A stretch of DNA of 7,136 nt from an uncultured Syntrophobacteraceae bacterium (lineage in GTDB: Bacteria; Desulfobacterota; Syntrophobacteria; Syntrophobacterales; Syntrophobacteraceae): positions 1-7,136 of the forward strand of contig CALBZH010000791.1 in assembly GCA_937889795.1 (NCBI GenBank). The letters are read 5' to 3'. A program made the translations under genes and the position numbers. Positions 1-5,508 of the stretch are shown here, piece by piece; the stretch's first letter is position 1; the number at the start of each line of letters is the position of its first letter. The notes beneath the pieces are model-generated. The model saw nothing but the letters and a program-made list of their open reading frames with translations. It did no database searches and was not told where the DNA came from.

Positions 1-87
1 GTCCCCTTGGCGGCAACCGGTGGTGAGATCGTCGACGACATCTACGGGAATCTGCAACAGCATCTCCAGTGGGACGACCTTGTTCAC
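1..87 (-). CDS. possible N-terminal fragment of an unidentified minus-strand gene (alternative to 1-105 plus)
   Basis: On the minus strand a GTG at 87-85 is preceded by GGAGG (93-97) with a 5-base spacer, as good a ribosome binding site as any in the Hdr operon. The frame stays open for 29 codons to the window edge, beginning MNKVVPLEMLLQIPVDVVDD. Purine-first codons are slightly more frequent than in the opposing plus frame. If real, the gene lies 63 bases downstream of archaemetzincin and co-directional with it. No family is recognisable from so short a piece. It excludes the plus-strand reading of the same bases. Confidence 0.3.
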   Translation of the reverse strand, partial: MNKVVPLEMLLQIPVDVVDDLTTGCRQGD

Positions 88-105
88 GAGTTCCTCCACA
101 CGTAA
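1..105 (+). CDS. possible C-terminal fragment of an unidentified plus-strand gene (alternative to 1-87 minus)
   Basis: An open frame runs from the left edge for 34 codons to TAA at 103-105. First and third codon positions are G/C-rich and the second A/T-rich, as in real genes here. The encoded tail ends in LVHEFLHT and I recognise no family in it. If real, the gene converges on the archaemetzincin gene, and the hairpin at 141-169, followed by a short T run on this strand, would be its terminator. The main doubt is that the complementary frame is in the same codon register, is equally open, and has a good ribosome binding site of its own (see the 1-87 minus entry). Only one of the two is likely to be a gene, and the fragment is too short to decide. 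Confidence 0.35.
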   Translation, partial: VPLAATGGEIVDDIYGNLQQHLQWDDLVHEFLHT

Positions 106-140
106 GCCAAACCCACAATTGAGACAATCTGACGATTGAC

Positions 141-176
141 GAGGGAGCTGCTACCCATGCAGCTCCCTCACGTTTT
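141..176 (+). terminator. perfect 10-bp hairpin with short T run, possible intrinsic terminator
   Basis: GAGGGAGCTG (141-150) and CAGCTCCCTC (160-169) are exact reverse complements around a 9-base loop (151-159). On the plus strand the stem is followed by ACGTTTT (170-176), so it could end transcription of a plus-strand gene stopping at 105. The T run is short and starts two bases after the stem. On the minus strand no T run follows, so it is a poor terminator for archaemetzincin. The right arm lies inside the last codons of archaemetzincin and the loop contains its TAG stop. Confidence 0.4.
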
Positions 177-729
177 CCCGTAGGGCGTAATTGCAGCGCG
201 AGCAGAAGTAAATATTCAGCTCATCGAGGTTGCTGAGTCTGGGACTGTACTGCATGAGGCATTTGGGCGTCTCGCAATGGTAGAGCGAGAGGGTGTGGGA
301 AAGCTCGTGCAGAGCGACCTTGACCAGACGCTCGTAGTAGACGTCCTCCGAAGCGAGCCCCCCGTCTTCCATGTGCTTCAGACGACAATCCGAGACGATG
401 GCACGCTTCAATCCCAGCTCGGCTTCCCCGAAGACATAGGTGAGAATGGGCGAGCAGAGGTCCACATCCGTGACGGCAAGAATGCGGGAATGATGGGGAA
501 AGGGAAACTGGGCGAGGTGCTTGAGGATCAGTCCCGCGTCATACTGGCATCGGTGCGATTGAAACGCTTCTTCCGGGACAGGCATGGCGGCCAGCATCTC
601 GACCGGGATTTCAAGCATCGTCTGAATGTTCGCCTCGATCACGCGGATTGCGGTGTGCGGCGTCCGGCCCATGGGGATGAGAGCGACCCGCGGGGCATGC
701 GTCCTGGTTTTTCGAGGCTTTGACGGCAT
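151..729 (-). CDS. amzA: archaemetzincin-type zinc metalloprotease (peptidase M54 family)
   Basis: This 192-residue protein is near full length for the archaemetzincin family: small, probably cytoplasmic zinc peptidases, with no signal peptide or membrane segment visible. The family motif HExxHxxGxxHC, then CxM and CxxC, is present as HELSHTLSLYHC. H141, H145 and H151 are the catalytic-zinc ligands, E142 is the general base, and C152, C157, C176 and C179 form the second, structural zinc site. M159 is the Met-turn methionine. The odd point is Ser148 where metzincins have a conserved Gly. The family core begins at about residue 14 (RVALIPMG), after a basic leader. The ATG at 729 is the only plausible start: the frame is closed by TAG at 769-771, no other ATG, GTG or TTG lies between, and V15 is GTC. 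No Shine-Dalgarno sequence is visible before it. The gene lies 216 bases beyond hdrB with a repeat between, so it is probably a separate unit. Its substrate is unknown. Confidence 0.92.
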   Translation of the reverse strand: MPSKPRKTRTHAPRVALIPMGRTPHTAIRVIEANIQTMLEIPVEMLAAMPVPEEAFQSHRCQYDAGLILKHLAQFPFPHHSRILAVTDVDLCSPILTYVFGEAELGLKRAIVSDCRLKHMEDGGLASEDVYYERLVKVALHELSHTLSLYHCETPKCLMQYSPRLSNLDELNIYFCSRCNYALRENVRELHG

Positions 730-822
730 ATCACGTGGCCGGGGAGACGTTGGAGCCGCTGCGATGTCCTACGACGAGACGCACACACACCCTTCATCCA
801 AGGGAACCTTCCTCTGGATCAA

Positions 823-913
823 AACGATACTGGATGCCAGATTCCGGATGCTAGATAAAAACCGGTGCAAGATCGGAGGCGCCTTTATTTGGCATCAAGC
901 ATCCGGCATCTCG
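823..913. repeat. inverted pair of degenerate 7-bp-period repeats forming a long imperfect hairpin
   Basis: On the plus strand, units of seven bases run in phase from about 823 to 857, best from 830, with consensus C-Y-N-G-A-T-G (for example CTGGATG and CCGGATG). On the minus strand four similar units run from 913 down to 886. Both arrays end in an A-rich ATAAA and face each other. As a result 839-856 can pair with 894-911 (16 of 18 positions, including a perfect 9-bp core, 844-852 with 898-906). The 37-base loop holds two short palindromes, ACCGGT (861-866) and AGGCGCCT (877-884). The stem begins 35 bases past the hdrB stop and lies upstream of archaemetzincin. It may be a dispersed intergenic repeat, or may mark or stabilise the 3' end of the Hdr transcript. 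I see no target-site duplication and no classic terminator T run directly after the stem. The rest of 730-945 shows nothing else I can support, including no convincing promoter. Confidence 0.55.
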
Positions 914-945
914 TCCCGACAAGTGATGAGCTCCGCCGCGCTGTA

Positions 946-1848
946 CTATGCCGGGTGGACCGGCACCAGACGGTCGATGACCGAATCCCTCGGAACATTG
1001 CATATCGAAGAGACCTCTTTAGGATCGAATCCCAGGCAAAGGGCGAGCAATTGATTATAATCGAAAACCGGGATCTTGTATCGCTCTTCGCCTATCTTCT
1101 TGTTGATCGTATTCTGAACGTTCTCCATAAACATCAAACACGTGATACAGGAAACCGCGATGAAATCGGCTTGTGTCTCCTCGAGGATCGCATCGAATTT
1201 TGACTGTGCGAACTCGATCGCCTGCTCCGGCGTGCTCTTCATGAAGCCGCCGGCTCCCCCGCAGCACTGCAGCTCCCGGCTGTAGCCGTCCACCGAGGCT
1301 CCAAGCGCCTCCGTCAGCACCCGCAGCCCTTTCGGAGCCCTTGCGGAGTCTTCAAAGCCCACCACCTCGCTGGGAAACAAGGTGTGACAGGGATACTGAA
1401 CAATGCCATGCAGCCCTTCGAGGCTCTTCTTGAGATGCGAGGCAATCTTCTCCGGGCCGACCTCCCGATAGAGAACCTCGGACACATGGCGGACTCCCGA
1501 TTTCCCCGTGACCTTCCGGCCGGTCGGGTCGAGAAGCTCATTGACGCGATTCATCATCGCGGCATTGTGCATCAGGTGCTCCCGCCCCATGCGCAGGGAG
1601 CTGTAGCACGAGCCGCACTGGACGACGAAATCACACCCCTTCTCCTCGGCGATGGAGAGATTCCAGCCGCTTGTCGCCAGCCACGCTTCCTCGTCGGCGG
1701 ACGGGAAAGAGCCAAATGCCGGACAGCAGACATAGTTGTCGGCGTCCACCAGATCAATGCCAAGGACAGGCATCGTCGCCCGGATTGCCCGCTCCACATC
1801 CGGCCGGATGGCCGGCGTATTACAGCCCAGGAAAAGACAGAGTTGCAT
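946..1848 (-). CDS. hdrB: heterodisulfide reductase subunit B (HdrB), CCG-domain iron-sulfur protein
   Basis: HdrB is the disulfide-reducing subunit of soluble HdrABC complexes; in methanogens it cleaves CoM-S-S-CoB on two non-cubane [4Fe-4S] clusters. Numbering from the upstream in-frame GTG at 1866, the first CCG domain has C15, C47-C48, C84 and C87 (C-x31-CC-x35-CxxC). The second has C160, C201-C202, C240 and C243 (C-x40-CC-x37-CxxC). All ten ligands are present, so the site looks functional. I place the start at ATG 1848, giving 300 residues beginning MQLCLFLGCN. It has GAGGAA six bases upstream, and starting there puts the first CCG cysteine close to the N-terminus as is usual for HdrB. 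The GTG at 1866 has no ribosome binding site. The gene is last in the operon, 34 bases after hdrC. The usual thiol cofactors CoM and CoB are not expected in most bacteria, so the physiological substrate is unknown. Confidence 0.93.
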   Translation of the reverse strand: MQLCLFLGCNTPAIRPDVERAIRATMPVLGIDLVDADNYVCCPAFGSFPSADEEAWLATSGWNLSIAEEKGCDFVVQCGSCYSSLRMGREHLMHNAAMMNRVNELLDPTGRKVTGKSGVRHVSEVLYREVGPEKIASHLKKSLEGLHGIVQYPCHTLFPSEVVGFEDSARAPKGLRVLTEALGASVDGYSRELQCCGGAGGFMKSTPEQAIEFAQSKFDAILEETQADFIAVSCITCLMFMENVQNTINKKIGEERYKIPVFDYNQLLALCLGFDPKEVSSICNVPRDSVIDRLVPVHPA

Positions 1849-1854
1849 TGCTGA

Positions 1855-1860
1855 TTCCTC
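1855..1860 (-). promoter_or_regulatory. ribosome binding site that decides the hdrB start
   Basis: GAGGAA on the minus strand lies six bases before ATG 1848-1846. It supports that codon over the in-frame GTG at 1866-1864, which is preceded by CGACTTTTGG and has no Shine-Dalgarno match. Confidence 0.75.
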
Positions 1861-1882
1861 GCTCACCCAAAAGTCGCGTCGT

Positions 1883-2386
1883 TCATTCCCCGAACATATA
1901 ATCGTTCTCGCTGACCACCTTTGTCTTCATGAGCATTTCTCGAAACAATTCCAGCTGCTCGATGTTTTCGGTCAGGGTCTTCAACGGGGGCAGCCCCAGC
2001 GACTCACGCAGCTCCTTGTTCACGCCAACCGCCTGGGTATAGCCCCGCTTATAGATTTCGACGATCGCCTGCGGCACCCGAGTCTCGTCGTTGGCGCTCT
2101 GCCACTGCCGAATGGCGAGAATCATCTCGAACGGCTTGACATCCATCGGGCACATCTCCTCGCACTTGGAACAGGAGACGCAAGCCCACGGCGTATCCTC
2201 CTGGAGCAGCTCCTCCTCGAGGCCGAGGATCACCAACCGCGCCAGATTCCGGACCAAGAGCGGGGGATCTCCGTGGGAGGCAGGGCATCCCGACACGCAC
2301 GTGCTGCAGTTGAAGCAGAAGTGCAGATCGCCCGTCTTGTAGATATCCTTCCACAAATCCTTGTTCGACGCTTCTTGCAAATCCAT
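1883..2386 (-). CDS. hdrC: heterodisulfide reductase subunit C (HdrC), two-[4Fe-4S] ferredoxin-like protein
   Basis: This 167-residue protein carries two classical CxxCxxCxxxCP motifs, C24-C27-C30-C34 (CFNCSTCVSGCP) and C69-C72-C75-C79 (CVSCSKCEEMCP). That is the HdrC pattern: a small ferredoxin-like subunit relaying electrons from HdrA to HdrB. It has no N-terminal membrane segment, so it belongs to the soluble HdrABC type and not the membrane-anchored HdrDE type. The open frame extends upstream into hdrA to 2473, but the true start is ATG 2386, with AGAGG seven bases before it. A second in-frame ATG at 2401 overlaps the hdrA stop as ATGA and has no good binding site. Length and cysteine spacing are normal for the family. 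It sits between hdrA (11-base gap) and hdrB (34-base gap), giving the order A-C-B. The last 40 or so residues have no recognisable motif. Confidence 0.93.
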   Translation of the reverse strand: MDLQEASNKDLWKDIYKTGDLHFCFNCSTCVSGCPASHGDPPLLVRNLARLVILGLEEELLQEDTPWACVSCSKCEEMCPMDVKPFEMILAIRQWQSANDETRVPQAIVEIYKRGYTQAVGVNKELRESLGLPPLKTLTENIEQLELFREMLMKTKVVSENDYMFGE

Positions 2387-2393
2387 CGTCACA

Positions 2394-2399
2394 CCTCTC
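2394..2399 (-). promoter_or_regulatory. ribosome binding site of hdrC overlapping the hdrA stop codon
   Basis: GAGAGG on the minus strand shares bases with the hdrA TGA (2400-2398) and lies seven bases before ATG 2386. A ribosome terminating on hdrA would sit on this site, so translational coupling is likely. It decides the hdrC start against the longer open frame. Confidence 0.7.
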
Positions 2400-5300
2400 A
2401 TCCCGCCGCCGAAGAAAAGAGACTGTCCATCAGCTTTGCATCCAGGACAGCCATCAGCTGCTTGTCGCTCCACCCCTTAACCTCGGCCGCATTGTTCTGG
2501 CACTCCACCGCGCACGCCCCGCAAGCCTGACAGGCCGCCGCATCGATGTCGATGCAATCGTCCGCCTCGTTATAGGATCGCGCCCCGTAGGGACAGATCG
2601 TCACGCACCGCTGGCAGCGAATGCAAAGAGCGTCTTTGACCGTGGATGTCACGGCTGCCGAATGCACCTCACGTCCCGACAGATAGGTATAGGCCTTCTG
2701 GGCGGCTGCCTCGGCCTGCATGATCACGCTCCGCAGCGGCATCGGGGAATGGGCCGTTCCCGCCAGGTAAATCCCCACCTTCTGGAATTCGACCGGCCGC
2801 CACTTTGAATCCGCTTCGGCCAGAAACCCGTCCTCGGTCAGAACAACCCCGAATGCGTCGGCAAGTCTTCGATTGGAGTCCACGGGATCCACGCCGGTCG
2901 AAAGAGCCACCAAGTCCGCCTGGATCTCCATTTCCAGGTTCAGGACGGGGTCCGTGAACCTGACGACCGGTTTTTCCTCGCCCATCTCCACCTGGGGCTT
3001 GTTGTCCAGGCTGTAGTTGATGAAGATGATACCGGCCGCCCGCGCTTTCGTGTAGTACTGCTCATAGAAGCCATACGTCATCACGTCACGGTAGAGGATG
3101 AAGACCCGGGCATCGGGATTCATCTCCTTGATCTTGAGCGCATTGCCGATGGCACCCATGCAGCAGATGCGACTGCAATACCGGCGCCCCTCCTTTTCGC
3201 GCGAGCCGACGCACTGGATCATGACAACGTTTTCGAGCTCACTCGCATCAATGCTGCCGCTGGCCAGCCCTTGCTTCAGCTCCGACTGGGTGAGCACCGT
3301 TTCTGAAGACCCGTAGCCGTATTCGGTGGTGGCGCCCTCACGCCCGCCCGTGGCCAGGATCACCGCACCATGATGCAAGTACGTGTTTTCCCCGGTATCT
3401 CCAAAGCTCAGTTTGGACTCGAAAGAGCCGAGGGTGCCGACGCTCTTCTCAACCTCGCAGTTCAAGTGGACGGTGATCTTCTTGTTTTGGAGCACCTTCA
3501 GCTGCATGTCTTTGGCCATGGCAACGGGAGCCAGCCCGTCGACGGTATGCTCCACCAGGTTGCCAAGATACCCGCCCAGCTGGCCTCCCTTTTCCACGAG
3601 ATGCACCGGCACGCCGCGCCCCGCAAGCGACAGGGCCGCCGTCATGCCTCCGATCCCGCCGCCGACCACCAGCGCGGTCTGGTTGATCGGCAGCACGCTC
3701 ACCTGTAGGGCAGGCTTGTATTTCAGCTTCTCGATCTCCGCTCTCACTTCCGCCACTGCCCGCAAGGTCCAGTCACCGGTCGACGGCTCGACCATGCCTC
3801 GCCTGGCGATGCCGAACAGATCGAAGACCTCGACCAGGGATGAGTTGAATCCCGCCTGCCTCGCCACGTTCTTCAGCTTCCGCCGGTACATGAACGGCTG
3901 GCAGGCCCCGATCAGCAGCCGGTTGGCTTGGGTCTTGCCGAGGATGTCGGCGAGCGCCGCTTCTCCCTCCTCACGGCAAACGGAGTCGATGGCCAGGACT
4001 TCCCCCACGCCACTGATGCGGCCCAGCGCGGCGCCGAGCATCTCGTAGTCGAGCCCCGTTGCACCGGCCTTCTCCCCGCACCGACACAGGACAACCGAGA
4101 TGAGCGGCAGCTCCCGCTCCCGGGCGGGCGGCTCAGGGATTGCTTCCTCCCGCGTGCTGTCCACGCCATAAGCGCTCAAGAACTTGCTGGCCTCGCCCGC
4201 CGCGGCCGTGCCGCTCACCATGGCCTCGCTGACGTCCGTCAATCCCATCAGGGATCCGCAGAGAAACAGGCCCGGCTTGCCGGCAATCCGGACCTTGCTC
4301 TCTGGGGCAGTTGCGAGAAGCCCGCGCGAATCCAGAGGAATACCCAGCAGATCCGCCCATTTCTTGTGGGTCTCGAACGGAACCTGGCCCGTTGACAGCA
4401 CGACCAGGTCGTAGTCGTTCACAGAGAATTCATTGGTCTCGGGATCGAAATACCGCATCTGGAGGCTGCCATCGGTGTTGAGCGAAACACCCTGCACCCT
4501 GCAGCGAATGAGCTGAACATCGTGCTCCTCTACGGCCTTGTCCCGGTACTGCTGGAAGCCCTTGCCGAAGGTCCGCATGTCCATGTAGAAAATCGTGGTC
4601 TCAACGTCCGCCCCCCCGTATTCCTTCGCGAGGACGGCCTCCTTCAGGGCGAACATGCAGCAGATGGACGAGCAGTAGTCCCTCTTCTGACGCCGGTTTC
4701 GCGATCCCATGCACTGGACCCAGGCGATGTTTTTCGCAGGCTTCCCGTCCGAGGGCCGCCGAATCTCGCCGCCCTTGTACGAACCGGAGCCGCTCATCAT
4801 GCGCTCGAAGGCGAGCGAGGACACGACATCCGGCGAGACGGCGTATGATTTGGCGTCATCAAACTCACGCGTATTGTAGAGCTTCACGCCGGATGCCAGG
4901 ATGATCGAATGGACCTCCCGGGTCTCCTCCTCGTCGCGGGCATCCAGATTGATGGCATTGGTCGTACAGACCTTGACGCACTCCCCGCAGCGCGTGCAGG
5001 CATCCTTGTCGATGAGCAGCATTTTCGGGGTGTTGTGAGGGATCGGCTGGTAGATGGCCTTCCGCTTCGTCAGACCATGATTGAAAGCATCGTCGACCTC
5101 CACCGGGCAGACGTCGATGCACTCCCCCATCTCGTTGCAAATGGCCGGATCGACGAAGCGGGCCCGTTTCAGCAGCTGGACCTTGTAGTTGCCCCCGTCG
5201 CCTTGGACCGACGCGATCGCCGTGAAGGGCATAATCTCGATGTTTTCATGGAACAGGCTCTTGCGCATGCAGTACTGCGACGCATATTCCCGGCCCACGA

Positions 5301-5496
5301 GCGGCAGCATGCGGCACATGCCGCAGTGGTCCGTCGGGAACTGGTAGTCGAGCTTGGCCAGGATCCCCCCGATCTGGGGGGAATCATCGGTCAGGACAAC
5401 CTTGTAGCCTGATTCAGCGAGCTCGATGGCCGCCTTGATTCCAGAAATGCCGGCGCCAGCCACGAGGACTGTCCCTATCGGCTTCTTATCAGCCAT
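2398..5496 (-). CDS. hdrA: tandem-fused HdrA: two-module FAD/iron-sulfur heterodisulfide reductase subunit A
   Basis: HdrA is the flavin-containing subunit at which soluble Hdr complexes bifurcate electrons. At 1032 residues this is much longer than a single HdrA, and it contains two HdrA-like flavoprotein modules. Module 1 (about 1-445) has a Rossmann motif GAGISG at 14-19, a CGMC at 58-61, two inserted ferredoxin motifs (C120/C126/C130 and C167-C170-C173-C177), the HdrA-type cysteine set C262...C275-x3-C279-C280, and an FAD-binding end near 409-435. Residues about 463-570 resemble the domain that normally opens a stand-alone HdrA (CRCG 471-474, C507, C532). Module 2 (about 606-940) has GGGIGG at 612-617 and the second set C762...C774-x3-C778-C779. 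Two C-terminal [4Fe-4S] motifs follow, C958-C961-C964-C968 and C989-C992-C995-C999. In the first inserted cluster the expected second cysteine is Met123. The start ATG 5496 has AGGAG seven bases upstream. The fold may mimic an HdrA dimer in one chain; that is inference. Confidence 0.94.
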   Translation of the reverse strand: MADKKPIGTVLVAGAGISGIKAAIELAESGYKVVLTDDSPQIGGILAKLDYQFPTDHCGMCRMLPLVGREYASQYCMRKSLFHENIEIMPFTAIASVQGDGGNYKVQLLKRARFVDPAICNEMGECIDVCPVEVDDAFNHGLTKRKAIYQPIPHNTPKMLLIDKDACTRCGECVKVCTTNAINLDARDEEETREVHSIILASGVKLYNTREFDDAKSYAVSPDVVSSLAFERMMSGSGSYKGGEIRRPSDGKPAKNIAWVQCMGSRNRRQKRDYCSSICCMFALKEAVLAKEYGGADVETTIFYMDMRTFGKGFQQYRDKAVEEHDVQLIRCRVQGVSLNTDGSLQMRYFDPETNEFSVNDYDLVVLSTGQVPFETHKKWADLLGIPLDSRGLLATAPESKVRIAGKPGLFLCGSLMGLTDVSEAMVSGTAAAGEASKFLSAYGVDSTREEAIPEPPARERELPLISVVLCRCGEKAGATGLDYEMLGAALGRISGVGEVLAIDSVCREEGEAALADILGKTQANRLLIGACQPFMYRRKLKNVARQAGFNSSLVEVFDLFGIARRGMVEPSTGDWTLRAVAEVRAEIEKLKYKPALQVSVLPINQTALVVGGGIGGMTAALSLAGRGVPVHLVEKGGQLGGYLGNLVEHTVDGLAPVAMAKDMQLKVLQNKKITVHLNCEVEKSVGTLGSFESKLSFGDTGENTYLHHGAVILATGGREGATTEYGYGSSETVLTQSELKQGLASGSIDASELENVVMIQCVGSREKEGRRYCSRICCMGAIGNALKIKEMNPDARVFILYRDVMTYGFYEQYYTKARAAGIIFINYSLDNKPQVEMGEEKPVVRFTDPVLNLEMEIQADLVALSTGVDPVDSNRRLADAFGVVLTEDGFLAEADSKWRPVEFQKVGIYLAGTAHSPMPLRSVIMQAEAAAQKAYTYLSGREVHSAAVTSTVKDALCIRCQRCVTICPYGARSYNEADDCIDIDAAACQACGACAVECQNNAAEVKGWSDKQLMAVLDAKLMDSLFSSAAG

Positions 5497-5503
5497 GATC
5501 CCG

Positions 5504-5508
5504 CTCCT
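5504..5508 (-). promoter_or_regulatory. ribosome binding site of hdrA overlapping the stop codon of the FrhB-like gene
   Basis: AGGAG on the minus strand lies seven bases before ATG 5496. Its first two bases are the last two of the TAG stop (5509-5507) of the upstream gene. The overlap suggests coupled translation of the two subunits and fixes the hdrA start. Confidence 0.75.

Noticed and set aside
277..723. Plus-strand open frame of 148 codons opposite archaemetzincin
   Set aside because: It is the antisense shadow of a gene whose zinc motifs are clear; its translation shows no family features and has no good ribosome binding site.
730..945. Promoter for the archaemetzincin gene
   Set aside because: On the minus strand a TTGCAC is present near 865-870, but no acceptable -10 box lies at 16-18 bases from it, so I do not call a promoter.
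626..1203. Two overlapping plus-strand open frames spanning the archaemetzincin-hdrB gap
   Set aside because: They run over the inverted heptad repeat and antisense to hdrB, overlap each other in different frames, and show no recognisable domain. I treat the 730-945 gap as non-coding.
151..1848. Archaemetzincin as a member of the Hdr operon
   Set aside because: It is on the same strand, but it is separated by 216 bases with a repeat element and no ribosome binding site linkage, and no functional tie to Hdr is known.
2387..2473. N-terminal extension of hdrC upstream to 2473
   Set aside because: It would overlap the hdrA C-terminus by 76 bases, encodes no HdrC-like sequence, and ATG 2386 has a well-placed Shine-Dalgarno.
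1736..2530. Plus-strand open frame of 264 codons opposite hdrC and the ends of hdrB and hdrA
   Set aside because: It is long only because G+C-rich genes leave few stops on the opposite strand. It crosses three real genes on the other strand.
5364..5382. Seven-bp GC-rich hairpin (six C, five-base loop, six G) in hdrA
   Set aside because: It falls on the codons of the conserved SPQIGGI stretch after the first FAD motif, so it is explained by coding sequence, and no T run follows it.
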